Shown: one piece after another, positions 49,030 through 58,527 of the stretch
How the letters are laid out: each line of letters starts with the position of its first letter
Position numbering within the stretch: the first letter of the stretch is position 1
Source of the DNA: Micromonospora halotolerans
Lineage (GTDB): Bacteria; Actinomycetota; Actinomycetes; Mycobacteriales; Micromonosporaceae
Assembly: GCF_032108445.1 (NCBI RefSeq)
Contig: NZ_CP134876.1
Coordinates: forward strand, 186,001 to 250,000
Reading direction: 5' to 3'
DNA length: 64,000 nt
Translations under genes and position numbers: made by a program
Notes under the pieces: model-generated
What the model was told of the DNA's origin: nothing
The model's input: only the letters and a program-made list of their open reading frames with translations
The model's database searches: none

Positions 49030-50070
49030 ATGACCGTCAACGACGACGTCAGCGTCGACCTCGGCGCGGTGCGCGCCGCCGTCGCCCGACAGGCCGCGCG
49101 GGTGACCGAGGGTATCGCCGACATGGACCGCTACCTTGCGGCGCAGGTGGCTGACGAGTCGCACCGCGAGGTGACCGGGCCGTTGCTGGCGGGCGCCGGG
49201 GCGAGCGGCGTGATCCGCCACCGGGGCGAGGTGATCGACACCTGGGGCGACCCGGCGACGCCGGAGATGCTGTTCAGCGGCACGAAGGCCGTCGTCGCCA
49301 CGGTTGCCGGGGTGGCCTTCGACCGGGGCCTGCTCGACCCGGCGGCGCGGGTGCTCGACACCGTCGAACACCCGTTCCTCGCCGGCCTCGCGGTCGAGGG
49401 GATCACCTGGGAGCACCTGCTCCAGCAGACCAGCGGCTGGAACGGCGAGCTCTGGGGCAAGCCCACCGGGGTGGACGCGCAGAGCCGCCGCGAGGGCTTC
49501 GAGCGGGAGGGCGCGCCCGGCACCGGGTGGGCCTACAACGACGTCCGGGTGAACCTGCTCTGCCTGGCGCTGACCCTGCTGTTCCGCCGGCCGCTCGGCG
49601 ACGTGCTCCACGAGGCCGTGCTGGGTCCCCTCGGTGCCTCCTCTTCCTGGTCCTGGCACGGGTACGCGGACTCGCTGGTCGAGCTCGACGGGATCCGGGT
49701 GCCAGTGGTCAGCGGCGGCGCGCACTGGGGTGGAGGGCTCTGGATTCCGGCCACCGATCTGGCGCTGTTGGGCGAGGTCTACCGGGGCGGCGGGGCCTGG
49801 CGCGGCCGGCGGCTGCTCAGCGCGGAGTGGATCCGCCGCACGTGGGCGCCGTGCCCGCTCAACCCCGACTACGGCTACCTCTGGTGGCGCAACGACTCGG
49901 GTCGGGTGCAGCCGGGCGCGCCCCCGACGGGCCGCTGCGCGCGGGGTAACGGCGGCCGCCACCTGCTCTGGGTCGACCCTGCCCGCGAGCTGGTCATCGC
50001 CTCCCACTGGGGCGACCGCGTCGCCGAGCTGATCACCGAGGTCTCCGCGGTCCTGCCCGCACACCGCTGA
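49030..50070 (+). CDS. Serine hydrolase of the beta-lactamase/PBP-like family, 346 aa
   Basis: Class C beta-lactamase/esterase fold: nucleophile motif FSGTKAVV (SxxK), Tyr in [11 protein letters not shown] (YxN) and a C-terminal HWGDR in place of the KTG triad. No signal peptide, so it acts in the cytosol, more likely an esterase or peptidase than a resistance enzyme. ATG 49030. Overlaps the following MFS gene by one base (TGATG). Confidence 0.87.
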   Translation: MTVNDDVSVDLGAVRAAVARQAARVTEGIADMDRYLAAQVADESHREVTGPLLAGAGASGVIRHRGEVIDTWGDPATPEMLFSGTKAVVATVAGVAFDRGLLDPAARVLDTVEHPFLAGLAVEGITWEHLLQQTSGWNGELWGKPTGVDAQSRREGFEREGAPGTGWAYNDVRVNLLCLALTLLFRRPLGDVLHEAVLGPLGASSSWSWHGYADSLVELDGIRVPVVSGGAHWGGGLWIPATDLALLGEVYRGGGAWRGRRLLSAEWIRRTWAPCPLNPDYGYLWWRNDSGRVQPGAPPTGRCARGNGGRHLLWVDPARELVIASHWGDRVAELITEVSAVLPAHR

Positions 50071-51323
50071 TGGGTCGGATCTCGCGGATCCCGCCGCCGG
50101 GCGCGCTGCGCACCCTCTCCCTGGCCACCCTGGCCAACACGGTGGGCTCCGGGCTCTGGCTGGCCGGCGGCGCCCTCTACCTGACCCGTGACGTCGGGCT
50201 CTCCCCCGCCGCGGTCGGCGCCGGCCTCACCGTCGCCTGGCTGGTCGGGCTCTCCGCCAGCGTGCCACTCGGCGCGCTGGCCGACCGACGTGACCCGCGG
50301 AGCCTCCGCGCCGCCATCCAGCTGGGCCAGGCGGTCGCGGCGGCGGCGTACCTGCTGGTGGGGTCGATGCCGGTGTTCCTCGCGGTCGCGATCCTCGAAA
50401 CCCTGCTGGCCTCCGGCAACCTGGCGGTCCGCGCCACGCTCGTCGCCGCGGTCGCCGGCCCGCGGGGCCGGGTGCACGCCTTCGCCACCCTGCGCGCGGT
50501 GGCCAACCTGGGCATCGCGGTCGGCGCCGCGCTGGCCGGGTTCGCCCTGGCCGTGGACACCCACCGGGCGTACCAGGTGCTGGTGGTCGGGAACGCGGCC
50601 ACCTACCTGCTGTCGGCGGTGCTGCTGATGCGACTCCCGGCCCACCGGCCGGCGCCCCGCGCTCCCACGGCCGGCCGACCGCGACGGGCGCGGGCGCTGC
50701 GGGACGGAAGGTTCCTCGCCGTGAGCGGCGCGTCGGCGGTGCTGGCCCTGCACCTGACCGTGCTCACGCTCGTGGTGCCGCTCTGGACGGTCACCCGGGC
50801 CGGCGCGCCGCCGCCGGTGGTGTCGGCGGTGCTGCTGACCAACACGGTGCTCACCGTGCTGCTGGCGGTCCGGCTGAGCCGGGGCGCGGACACCGCCGCT
50901 CCCGCCGCCCGGAAGCTGCGCCGGGCCGGCCTCGTGCTGGCGGCGGCGACGCCGCTCTACGCGGCCACCGCGGGCCTGCCCACCGTCCCGGCGGTCGTGC
51001 TGCTGCTGTTCGCCACGGCGGTCTGGACGTTCGGTGACCTGTGGCACGGCGCCGCCGGGGCGGGGCTCGCCTACGACCTGGCCCCGCCGGACGCCATCGG
51101 CGCCTACCAGGGGGCCGACGGGCTGCTCGCCGGACTGGCCCGGGCGGTCGGCCCGGCCCTGCTCACCCTGCTGGTGCTCGACGGCGGGGTGCCGGGCTGG
51201 CTGGCGCTCGGCGCGCTCTTCGCCGGCGTCGGCCTGGCCGCCCCGGCGCTGACCCGGTGGGCGCTGGCGAACCGGGAGCCGGCCCCGCCGCTGGCCGGCG
51301 ATCGTCCGGCCGCGCCCGTGTAG
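50070..51323 (+). CDS. MFS transporter, 417 aa
   Basis: Twelve hydrophobic helices; [20 protein letters not shown] and [19 protein letters not shown] (the A-loop between helices 2 and 3) are typical of actinobacterial drug-export-type MFS proteins. Overlap with the serine hydrolase stop suggests joint expression. Substrate unknown. Confidence 0.88.
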   Translation: MGRISRIPPPGALRTLSLATLANTVGSGLWLAGGALYLTRDVGLSPAAVGAGLTVAWLVGLSASVPLGALADRRDPRSLRAAIQLGQAVAAAAYLLVGSMPVFLAVAILETLLASGNLAVRATLVAAVAGPRGRVHAFATLRAVANLGIAVGAALAGFALAVDTHRAYQVLVVGNAATYLLSAVLLMRLPAHRPAPRAPTAGRPRRARALRDGRFLAVSGASAVLALHLTVLTLVVPLWTVTRAGAPPPVVSAVLLTNTVLTVLLAVRLSRGADTAAPAARKLRRAGLVLAAATPLYAATAGLPTVPAVVLLLFATAVWTFGDLWHGAAGAGLAYDLAPPDAIGAYQGADGLLAGLARAVGPALLTLLVLDGGVPGWLALGALFAGVGLAAPALTRWALANREPAPPLAGDRPAAPV

Positions 51324-51335
51324 CAGCATGGCGGC

Positions 51336-51869
51336 ATGACGGACCAGCAGACCATCGCGATCCGCCCCGGCGGGCCGGACGACGCCGCCACCGTGCTGCG
51401 GCTGCTCGACAGCGCCACCGCGTGGCTGGCGGCGCGCGGCCGGACCGGCCAGTGGGGCACCGAGCCGGCCTCGACCGACCCGCGCCGGATCGCGCAGGCC
51501 GACGCGTGGGCGGGCGGCGGCGGGCTGTACCTGGCCCGGCTCGGCGAGGCCACGGTGGGCGCCCTCGTGGTGGGATCGGCCACCGCGTACGTGCCGCCGG
51601 CCACCGAACCGGAGCTGTTCGTCAACCTGCTCGTCACCGACCGGGCGTACGCGGGCCACGGGATCGGGGCGCGGCTGCTCGCGTACGCCGCGGAGCTGGC
51701 CCGGGACCGTGGCCTGGGGCTGCTCCGGGTGGACTGCTACGGCGGGGACGACCGGGCGCTGGTCCGGTTCTACGAGGGCTGCGGCTTCACGGCCACCGAC
51801 CGGTTCACCGTCGAGCGCCCGGGCCGGCCGCCGTGGCCCGGGCAGGTGCTGGAACGCCGCCTGGGCTGA
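51336..51869 (+). CDS. GNAT-family N-acetyltransferase, 177 aa
   Basis: TIAIRPGGPDDAATVLRLLD at the N-terminus, then acetyl-CoA motif VTDRAYAGHGIGARLLAYAA and YEGCGFTATDRF. ATG 51336, 12 bases after the MFS stop, so the serine hydrolase, exporter and acetyltransferase probably form one operon. Substrate unknown. Confidence 0.87.
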   Translation: MTDQQTIAIRPGGPDDAATVLRLLDSATAWLAARGRTGQWGTEPASTDPRRIAQADAWAGGGGLYLARLGEATVGALVVGSATAYVPPATEPELFVNLLVTDRAYAGHGIGARLLAYAAELARDRGLGLLRVDCYGGDDRALVRFYEGCGFTATDRFTVERPGRPPWPGQVLERRLG

Positions 51870-51873
51870 GCGG

Positions 51874-52131
51874 TCAGCCGATCTCCTCGTCGACGAAGCA
51901 CCAGCGCCAGGTCTCGCCGGGCTGGACCGAGCGCATCACCGGGTGCCCGCTCGACTCGAAGTGCTTCGTGGCGTGCTGGTAGGGCGAGGAGTCGCAACAG
52001 CCCACGTGCCCGCAGGTCAGGCAGGCCCGCAGGTGCACCCAGTCGTCGTTGCCGATGGCCACGCAGTCGGGGCACTCGGTCGTGGTCGTCGGCTCGGCGT
52101 CGCCCGCCTCGGTCAGGTGCTGGCAGCTCAC
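51874..52131 (-). CDS. UBP-type zinc-finger protein, 85 aa
   Basis: Ordered Cys/His ligands: CQHL, TECPDCVAIG, CLTCGHVGCCDSSPYQHATKH and SSGHPVM, the ZnF-UBP fold that in eukaryotes binds the ubiquitin C-terminus. The C-terminal WRWCFVDEE is conserved in bacterial members. Its ATG overlaps the antiporter stop (ATGA, 52131-52128), so it is translated after the antiporter. Role in bacteria unknown. Confidence 0.9.
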   Translation of the reverse strand: MSCQHLTEAGDAEPTTTTECPDCVAIGNDDWVHLRACLTCGHVGCCDSSPYQHATKHFESSGHPVMRSVQPGETWRWCFVDEEIG

Positions 52132-53708
52132 TCGTCGGTCTCCTGTCGCAGCAACGACTCCTCCAGGTCCAGGTCGCGGTAGGCGCGGACCAGCACCTCC
52201 TCCGGGATCTTCCCGGAGTCACGGGCGGCCCGGAACACCTCCCGCTCCGCGTCGATCATCTCCTGCCGCAGTCGACCGTACGCCCGCGAGGGGGTCTCCC
52301 GCTCCTCACCCCCGAGCCGTTCCCACGCCAGGTTGGTGCGGCTCTGCACCAGCCCGCGCAGCCGTTCCACGACAGCGTCCGGCGCCCCGCCCGCCAGCTC
52401 CTCCAGCCGTTCCCGGGCGGCCCGGCCGGCCTGCTGCTGCACGGCGGCGGCGGAGAGCGCGTCCTGCACCGGGTCGTCCGGCGGCAGTTTCGCCGCCCGC
52501 GCCACGGCCGGCAGGGTGGCGCCCTGCCCGACCAGCGTCACCACGATCACCGCGAACGCGAGCCAGATGAACAGCTGCCGCGGGTACGCCCGGTCGTTGG
52601 CCAGGGTGAGCGGCAGCGCGAGCGCGGCGGCGAGGGTGACCACGCCGCGCATCCCGGCCCAGCCGATGACGAACGGGACCTGCACCGGGGTCGGCGCCTC
52701 CCGGCGGCGGGCCTGCGGCACCAGCCGGGCCAGGTAGGTGGCGGGGACGAGCCAGACGAACCGGGCCAGCACGACGGCGGCCAGCACCGCGGCGGTGACC
52801 CCGACCAGCCGGCCGACCGGCTCGTCCAGGTCCCGGACCACCTCGGGCAACTGCAGGCCGACCAGCAGGAAGACCAGCCCCTCCAGCAGGAACTGGATCA
52901 GCCGCCAGAACGCACCCACCTGGAGCCGGGACGCGGCGGACATCAGCAGCGGCTGCTTGTGCCCGATGCCCAGCCCGGTGACCACCACGGCGACCACCCC
53001 GGAGGCGTGGATCTCCTCGGCGGCGAAGACCACCGCGAACGGCACGATCAGCGACAGCGCGTTGTCCAGCACCGGGTCGGTGATGCGCTTGTGCAGGGAG
53101 CCGAAGAGCACCACGCCGAGCAGCCCGACGAGGACGCCGCCGCCGGCGGACACCAGCACCTCCCAGGCCACCGCGCCGACCCCGACGTGACCGCCGGCCG
53201 CGGTGGCGGCGGCCACCGCCACCCGCAGCAGCACCAGCGCCGTGGCGTCGTTGACCAGGCTCTCCCCCTCCAGGATCGTCACGATCCGCCGGGGCAGGCC
53301 CACCCGCCGGGCCACCGCGGTGGCGGCGACCGCGTCGGGCGGCGCCACGACCGCGCCGAGCGCCAGGCAGATCGCGTACGGGACGCCGGGCAGGATCAGG
53401 TGGACGACGGTGCCCACCACGAACGCGGTGAAGAGCACCAGCCCGACGGCGAGCAGCAGGATCGGCCGGAGGTTGAGCCGGAACGCCGGCACCGACGTCT
53501 TCAGCGCGGCCACGTAGAGCAGCGGCGGCAGGATGCCCACCAGCACCAGTTCCGGGTCGAGGCGGACCTGGGGGAAGCCCGGCACGAAGGACAGCACGAG
53601 GCCGAGCACGACCAGCAGGATCGGCGCCAGCAGGCCGAGTCGCCGGGCCAGCGCCGCGCCGAAGGTCGCGATCGCGAGAAAGGCCACGACCTCGATCAGA
53701 GCTTCCAT
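52128..53708 (-). CDS. Na+/H+ antiporter (CPA1 family), 526 aa
   Basis: Twelve helices; ion-site motif LALGAVVAPPDAVAATAV and EGESLVNDATALVLLRVAVA are the CPA1 landmarks. A C-terminal cytoplasmic part of about 120 residues (AAVQQQAGRAARERLEEL ...) follows the membrane domain. It exchanges Na+ (or K+) for H+. Stop overlaps the UBP zinc-finger gene start. ATG at 53708. Confidence 0.92.
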   Translation of the reverse strand: MEALIEVVAFLAIATFGAALARRLGLLAPILLVVLGLVLSFVPGFPQVRLDPELVLVGILPPLLYVAALKTSVPAFRLNLRPILLLAVGLVLFTAFVVGTVVHLILPGVPYAICLALGAVVAPPDAVAATAVARRVGLPRRIVTILEGESLVNDATALVLLRVAVAAATAAGGHVGVGAVAWEVLVSAGGGVLVGLLGVVLFGSLHKRITDPVLDNALSLIVPFAVVFAAEEIHASGVVAVVVTGLGIGHKQPLLMSAASRLQVGAFWRLIQFLLEGLVFLLVGLQLPEVVRDLDEPVGRLVGVTAAVLAAVVLARFVWLVPATYLARLVPQARRREAPTPVQVPFVIGWAGMRGVVTLAAALALPLTLANDRAYPRQLFIWLAFAVIVVTLVGQGATLPAVARAAKLPPDDPVQDALSAAAVQQQAGRAARERLEELAGGAPDAVVERLRGLVQSRTNLAWERLGGEERETPSRAYGRLRQEMIDAEREVFRAARDSGKIPEEVLVRAYRDLDLEESLLRQETDE

Positions 53709-53745
53709 GGAGTACGAGCCTAGGCGGCCGGCGGCCCCGACGTGA

Positions 53746-54711
53746 TCACGAGGCGGTACGGAGCTTCGGCAGCACCTCGGCCCCGAAGGTGTCGATGAAG
53801 GCGCGCTGCTCCTGCCCGACGTGGTGCAGGGCGATCTGGTCGAAGCCCAGGGCGAGGTACTCCTCCAGCCAGCCGACGTGCCGGCCCAGGTCGGCGGAGA
53901 CGTTGACCACCGAGGTGACGCGCTCCATCGGCACGTTCTCGCTGACCGCGTCGAAGTGCTCGGCCAGTTCCAGATCCCAGCAGACCGGCGGGGCGAAGAC
54001 GTTGCTGCGCCACTGGTCGTACGCGACGGCCTCGGCCTCGGCCTGCTCGGGCGCCCAGCTCACGTGCACCTGCAGGTGCAAAGGCCCGCGCCCGCCGGCG
54101 TCCCGGTAGGCGTCGATCATGCGCCGCAGGTGCGCCACCGGCGCGTTGACGGTGATCAGCCCGTCGGCCCACTCGGCGCACCAGCGGGCGGTCTCGACGC
54201 TGACCGCCGCGCCGATGAGCGCGGGCGGCTGCTCGGGCCGGGTCCACAGCTTCGCCCGGTCCACGGTGACCAGGCCGTCGTGGCTGACCTCCTCGCCGGA
54301 GAGGAGCGCCCGGATCACGTCCACGCACTCGCGCAGCCGGGCGGCGCGGACGTCCTTGCGCGGCCAGCCGGTGCCGGTGATGTGCTCGTTGCTCGCCTCG
54401 CCCGTGCCAAGCGCGGCCCAGAACCGGCCCGGGTACATGGCGGCCAGGGTGCCGATGGCCTGCGCGACGACGGCCGGGTGGTAGCGCTGGCCGGGCGCGT
54501 TGACCACGCCGAACGGCAGGTTGGTGGCCTGGAGCGCGGCGCCGAGCCAGGACCAGGCGAAGCCGGAGTGGCCCTGCCGGGCGCTCCACGGCGAGAAGTG
54601 GTCCGAGGACATGGCGGCGTCGAAGCCGGCCCGCTCGGCGTGGATCACCGCCGCCAGCAGTTGGGCCGGGTGGATCTGCTCGTGGGACGCGTGGAAGCCG
54701 AACACCGTCAT
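53746..54711 (-). CDS. LLM-class F420-dependent oxidoreductase, 321 aa
   Basis: Bacterial-luciferase-like TIM barrel: FGFHASHEQIHPAQLLAAVI, FDAAMSSDHFSPWSARQGHS, RFWAALGTGEASNEHITG and VDRAKLWTRPEQPP, the F420-dependent glucose-6-phosphate dehydrogenase-like subgroup (TIGR03557-type). ATG at 54711 has AGGAGG upstream. It follows the succinate-semialdehyde dehydrogenase gene by 41 bases. Confidence 0.9.
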   Translation of the reverse strand: MTVFGFHASHEQIHPAQLLAAVIHAERAGFDAAMSSDHFSPWSARQGHSGFAWSWLGAALQATNLPFGVVNAPGQRYHPAVVAQAIGTLAAMYPGRFWAALGTGEASNEHITGTGWPRKDVRAARLRECVDVIRALLSGEEVSHDGLVTVDRAKLWTRPEQPPALIGAAVSVETARWCAEWADGLITVNAPVAHLRRMIDAYRDAGGRGPLHLQVHVSWAPEQAEAEAVAYDQWRSNVFAPPVCWDLELAEHFDAVSENVPMERVTSVVNVSADLGRHVGWLEEYLALGFDQIALHHVGQEQRAFIDTFGAEVLPKLRTAS

Positions 54712-54752
54712 GGGCGCACCTCCTACCCATGACGGCGTCCGGTCAATCGCGA

Positions 54753-56165
54753 CTACTCCGAGTGCGCCCCGGCCCCGGCGCCGGCCTCCCCCTCGCCGAC
54801 CCAGACGGTCTTGGTGTTGCAGAACTCCCGCATGCCCACGGCGGACAGCTCGCGCCCGTACCCGGAGTTCCGCACCCCGCCGAAGGGCAGCTCCGGGTAC
54901 GACGTGGTCATGCCGTTGATGAAGACGTTGCCGGCGTCCAGGTCGACGGCGAAACGCTCCTGCTCGGCCGGGTCCTCGGTCCACGCGTTGGAGCCGAGGC
55001 CGAAGTTGGTGCCGTTCGCGATCTCGATGGCCTCCTCGTAGGAGTCGGCCCGGTAGAGGCCGGCGACCGGCCCGAACACCTCCTCGGACCACATCCGCAT
55101 CCCCGGCCGCAGGTCGGTGACCACGGTCGGCGGGTAGTACCAGCCGTCGCCGGACGGCTTCTCCCCGCCGCACAGCACGGTGGCGCCGTTGTCGACCGCG
55201 TCCTGCACCTGGGCGTGGATCTCGTCCCGGCCGCTCTCGCTGGCCAGTGGGCCCACGTCGGTGTTCTCGTCCATCGGGTCGCCGACCCGCAGCGCCGACA
55301 TCCGGGCGGCGAACTTCTCGGCGAAGGCGTCGAAGACGTCGGTGTGCACGATGAACCGCTTGGCGGCGATGCAGGACTGGCCGTTGTTCTGGCAGCGGGC
55401 CGTGGTGGCCACCTCCGCCGCCTTGTCCAGGTCGGCCGAGGGCATCACCACGAACGGGTCGCTGCCGCCGAGCTCCAGCACGGTCTTCTTGAGCTCCCGG
55501 CCGGCGATCTGGGCGATCGAGCGGCCGGCCCGCTCGCTGCCGGTGAGCGTGGCGGCCCGGACCCGGGGGTCGCTGAGGATGCGGTCCACCTTCTCGGAGC
55601 CGACCAGCAGGGTGGTGAAGGCGCCCTCCGGGAAGCCGGCCCGGCGGAACAGCTCCTCCAGGTAGAGGGCGGTCTGCGGGACGTTGGAGGCGTGCTTGAG
55701 CAGGCCGGTGTTGCCGGCCATGAGGGCCGGTGCGGCGAACCGCATCACCTGCCAGAGCGGGAAGTTCCACGGCATCACGGCCAGCACCGGGCCGAGCGGC
55801 TGGTGGCGGACGTACGCCCGCTTGGCCTTGACCGCGGCGGCGTCGGCGGGCTCGTCGGCGAGCATCTTCGGGGCGTTGGCGGCGTAGAAGCGGCAGGCCG
55901 TGGCGCACTTGGTCACCTCGGCCTTCGCCGCGGCGTAGGTCTTGCCCATCTCGGTGGTCATCAGCCGGGCGGTCTCGTCCCGCTCGGCCTCCAGCAGGTC
56001 GGCGGCGGCGATCATCCACCGGCCGCGCTCGGCGATCGTGGTCCCGTGCAGCTGGTGGAAGGCCAGGTCGGCCCGCTCGATCGCCGCGTCGATCTGCTCG
56101 TCCGACATGGGGTCGTACGTCTTGAGCACCTGTCCGGTGGCGGGATTGGTGGTGGCGATGGACAT
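54753..56165 (-). CDS. NAD(P)-dependent succinate-semialdehyde dehydrogenase, 470 aa
   Basis: ALDH fold close to GabD-type enzymes: VMPWNFPLWQVMRFAAPALM, LELGGSDPFVVM with the general-base Glu, NNGQSCIAAKRFIVH with the catalytic Cys, and SEEVFGPVAGLYR. The length fits the 455-470-residue SSADH group. Likely oxidises succinate semialdehyde to succinate. Part of a three-gene operon with DUF6343 and the LLM oxidoreductase. Confidence 0.92.
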   Translation of the reverse strand: MSIATTNPATGQVLKTYDPMSDEQIDAAIERADLAFHQLHGTTIAERGRWMIAAADLLEAERDETARLMTTEMGKTYAAAKAEVTKCATACRFYAANAPKMLADEPADAAAVKAKRAYVRHQPLGPVLAVMPWNFPLWQVMRFAAPALMAGNTGLLKHASNVPQTALYLEELFRRAGFPEGAFTTLLVGSEKVDRILSDPRVRAATLTGSERAGRSIAQIAGRELKKTVLELGGSDPFVVMPSADLDKAAEVATTARCQNNGQSCIAAKRFIVHTDVFDAFAEKFAARMSALRVGDPMDENTDVGPLASESGRDEIHAQVQDAVDNGATVLCGGEKPSGDGWYYPPTVVTDLRPGMRMWSEEVFGPVAGLYRADSYEEAIEIANGTNFGLGSNAWTEDPAEQERFAVDLDAGNVFINGMTTSYPELPFGGVRNSGYGRELSAVGMREFCNTKTVWVGEGEAGAGAGAHSE

Positions 56166-56177
56166 GTCGTACTCCTG

Positions 56178-56441
56178 TCACTCGAACAGCGAGTGCCGCA
56201 CGCCCGGCTCCTCGCGGCGGCGCGCGGCGCGGCGGCGCTGGATGACGACGAGGTCGACCACGGCCACCACGGCGAGGATCGCGCAGACGACGCCCAGCCA
56301 GGTCACGCCGGCGGCGAACGCGAGCACCGCGAAGACGGTCATGACGACGAGGCCGAAGAGGGCGAGGGCGAGCCGCAGGTTCAGCGCGCTGTACGCGTGG
56401 CCGACCGTGCCGCGGGCACGGCGGGGCTGTGATCGCGTCAT
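56178..56441 (-). CDS. DUF6343-like small membrane protein, 87 aa
   Basis: Arg-rich N-terminus, a conserved YSALNLRLALALFGLVVM start of the first helix, then a second helix (LGVVCAILAVVAVVDLVVIQ) and a basic C-terminus. This matches the actinobacterial DUF6343 two-helix proteins. ATG 56441; a SigB-like promoter candidate lies right upstream (56451-56476). Twelve bases separate it from the next gene. Confidence 0.8.
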   Translation of the reverse strand: MTRSQPRRARGTVGHAYSALNLRLALALFGLVVMTVFAVLAFAAGVTWLGVVCAILAVVAVVDLVVIQRRRAARRREEPGVRHSLFE

Positions 56442-56450
56442 TCCCCCGGG

Positions 56451-56476
56451 CTACCCCGGCACGGCCCGGCCTAACC
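56451..56476 (-). promoter_or_regulatory. SigB-like promoter candidate for the DUF6343-SSADH-LLM operon
   Basis: Minus strand GGTTAG (56476-56471), 14 bases, GGGTAG (56456-56451), nine bases before the ATG at 56441. Same pattern as at 16-20 kb, with a near-leaderless start. Confidence 0.4.
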
Positions 56477-56606
56477 AGGTCCCCCCGGTCGTAACACGGG
56501 GATGTGAACGACGGTTGTCGATGCCGAAAAGGCGACAGTGCCCCCGTCCGGACGGCCGGGGCGCATAGGGTCGACGCGCCGCTTCTGCCGCCGGACGGGG
56601 GACGGT

Positions 56607-57449
56607 ATGCCTCGACGTTGGATCGCCGCGCTGGCCTGCCTCGCGGCGCTGGTCGCGCTCGCCTGCGACGGCTCGGGCTCGGCGTCGCCCCGCCCGTCGG
56701 GCTCCGCGCCCCCGGGCACGGCGACGGTGCTGACCGCGCTCGGCGACTCGATCACCAGCGGCTTCGGCTCCTGCCTGGTGCTGGTGACCTGCGAGCGCAA
56801 CTCCTGGTCCAGCGGGGACGGCCTGCGGGTGCGCAGCCTCTACCGGCGGCTGCACGAGGACGACCCGGCGCTGCGGGCCCACAACCGGGCGGTGCCGGGC
56901 GCCCGCGCGGCCGGCCTCACCGACCAGGCCCGTGCGGCGGTACGCGACCGGGCCGACCTGGTCACGGTGCTGATCGGGGCGAACGACGCCTGCCGGAACG
57001 ACATCGACGACATGACCGCGCCGGCCACCTTCCGGAGACAGGTCGACGCGGCGCTGGCGGTGCTGCGCAGGGGCCGGCCGAAGGCCCGGGTGCTGGTGGT
57101 CAGCCTGCCCGACCTGCACCGGCTCTGGGAGCTCGGGCACACCGAGCCCCGCGCGGTGCGGGCCTGGTCACGTGGCGTCTGCCCGGCCCTGCTGGCCGAC
57201 GCCACGTCGACCGCGCCGGCCGCGGTGGCCCGCCGGGTCCGGTTCCGGGAGCGGATCGACGCCTACGACGCGCAGCTGCGCGCCGCCTGCCGCGCGTACG
57301 GGTCGCGCTGCCGGTGGGACGGCGGCGCGGTGCACCGGACCCGGTTCGGCCTGGACGAGGTGAACGCGCTGGACTGGTTCCACCCGAACGCCGCCGGCCA
57401 GGATCGCCTCGCCGACGTCACCTGGGACGCCGCCGGCTGGGCCGGCTGA
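56607..57449 (+). CDS. Exported SGNH/GDSL hydrolase, 280 aa
   Basis: N-terminal signal (IAALACLAALVALAC) with a lipobox-like Cys (positions around 20; the -3 and -2 residues are not ideal). SGNH blocks: block I LGDSITSGFG, block III VLIGANDACRND, block V DWFHPNAAG with the catalytic Asp and His. Likely an extracellular esterase or lipase acting on cell-surface or environmental esters. ATG 56607. Confidence 0.87.
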   Translation: MPRRWIAALACLAALVALACDGSGSASPRPSGSAPPGTATVLTALGDSITSGFGSCLVLVTCERNSWSSGDGLRVRSLYRRLHEDDPALRAHNRAVPGARAAGLTDQARAAVRDRADLVTVLIGANDACRNDIDDMTAPATFRRQVDAALAVLRRGRPKARVLVVSLPDLHRLWELGHTEPRAVRAWSRGVCPALLADATSTAPAAVARRVRFRERIDAYDAQLRAACRAYGSRCRWDGGAVHRTRFGLDEVNALDWFHPNAAGQDRLADVTWDAAGWAG

Positions 57450-57476
57450 CCCGGGGGCCGGCCGATGGCACCGCGC

Positions 57477-57512
57477 TGACCACCGCAGGCCGGCGCCCGC
57501 CCGCGGCGGTCA
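57477..57512. terminator. Hairpin between convergent SGNH and EcsC genes
   Basis: TGACCACCGC (57477-57486) pairs with GCGGCGGTCA (57503-57512) with one mismatch; it runs into the EcsC stop codon at 57510. Confidence 0.45.
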
Positions 57513-58247
57513 GGGCCGGCGCGGGCCGGGGAGCTGGCGCGGGCCGCCCCGGTAGAGGGCGCGGGCCCGGTCGGCGAGGTCCCGGGTGGCCGACGAGTTG
57601 GCCCAGGTGCCCAGGATGATCGCGGCGCCGGGGATCACCTTGGCGAACATCCGCTTGGCGGCCCGCACCCCGGCCATCCGGGCCAGCCGGACGCCGAGCT
57701 GGAGCATCACCCGGCCGAGCGGGCGCTGCCCGCCCATGCCGAACAGCGCGCCGGCCCGCTCCCGACCGGCGGCCACCCCGAGGGCGAGCCGGGCGCTCTC
57801 GGCGACCTTGTGCACCCGCTGAAGCACGAGCAGGTCGGTGGCCCGGTCGGGGTGGACCGCGTCGACCCCGTACGCGGCGGCCACGTGCAGCACGAGCCGG
57901 GCCTGGGTCCACGCGAGCACGCCCACGTCGATCACCGCGCCGGGCAGCCCGGCCGCGCCGGAGACCGCGCCGGAGAGCCGGGCGTGGTTGACGAACTTGC
58001 GCACCGCCTGGTCGGCCAGCTCGTCGGCGGGGACGTCCGGATGCTGCGCCCGCTCCCGCTCGGCCCACTGCGCCGCCTCCGCCCCGAGCCGGCGCACCGC
58101 CTCCAGGGCCAGGTGCTCCGGCGCGTACTGCGGGTCGTCCCGCATCCGGTCCCAGAGCCGGGCCGGGGGCCCCTCCGGCGCCTCCACCGGCGCGGTCGGC
58201 TTCGGGGGGTGGGTGGGTTCGCCGTCGACGGGGGCGGAGTCGGTCAC
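57510..58247 (-). CDS. EcsC-family protein, 245 aa
   Basis: The EcsC domain covers most of the protein: AVRKFVNHARLSGAVSGAAG, GVLAWTQARLVLHVAAAYGV, and a glycine/alanine-rich amphipathic middle. EcsC-like proteins associate with membranes and accompany ABC transporters in Firmicutes; actinobacterial ones are unstudied. GTG at 58247. The 48-codon gene at 58288 lies 40 bases upstream. Confidence 0.82.
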   Translation of the reverse strand: MTDSAPVDGEPTHPPKPTAPVEAPEGPPARLWDRMRDDPQYAPEHLALEAVRRLGAEAAQWAERERAQHPDVPADELADQAVRKFVNHARLSGAVSGAAGLPGAVIDVGVLAWTQARLVLHVAAAYGVDAVHPDRATDLLVLQRVHKVAESARLALGVAAGRERAGALFGMGGQRPLGRVMLQLGVRLARMAGVRAAKRMFAKVIPGAAIILGTWANSSATRDLADRARALYRGGPRQLPGPRRP

Positions 58248-58287
58248 GAGGGGGCTCCCGGGGGTCGTTGCTGCGGGGGCGGAGCGG

Positions 58288-58434
58288 TCAGCGTCGGCGG
58301 GACAACAGCCGGGTGGCGAGCTGCTTGAGCCTCGCCTGGTTCTCCGGCTTGGCCAGCTCGCGCCGGCCGCGGTCGACCAGCTGCTGACCGCGGGGCGATC
58401 GCAGGAAGGCGGTGAGTCGTTGCATCAGCGCCAT
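58288..58434 (-). CDS. Small basic protein, 48 aa
   Basis: ATG at 58434 with AGGAGG 5 bases upstream, an excellent ribosome site. The 48-codon frame ends TGA at 58290-58288 and encodes MALMQRLTAFLRSPRGQQ..., rich in Arg, Leu and Gln, an amphipathic helical peptide. The GC pattern is fully coding-like. It lies between the lysozyme-like gene's terminator and the EcsC gene and is probably co-transcribed with EcsC. No family known to me. Confidence 0.6.
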   Translation of the reverse strand: MALMQRLTAFLRSPRGQQLVDRGRRELAKPENQARLKQLATRLLSRRR

Positions 58435-58466
58435 GACGTCCTCCTGTCCGCGGCCCCCCTCATGTT

Positions 58467-58494
58467 GTACCCGGGACCGGCAAGTCCCTGGTAC
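58467..58494 (-). terminator. Hairpin downstream of the lysozyme-fold gene
   Basis: GTACCCGGGAC (58467-58477), loop CGGCAA, GTCCCTGGTAC (58484-58494): 11-base stem with one mismatch, following the stop at 58528. Confidence 0.5.
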
Positions 58495-58527
58495 CCGGCC
58501 CGGCCCGGCGGCAACCCCGGCCGGGCG

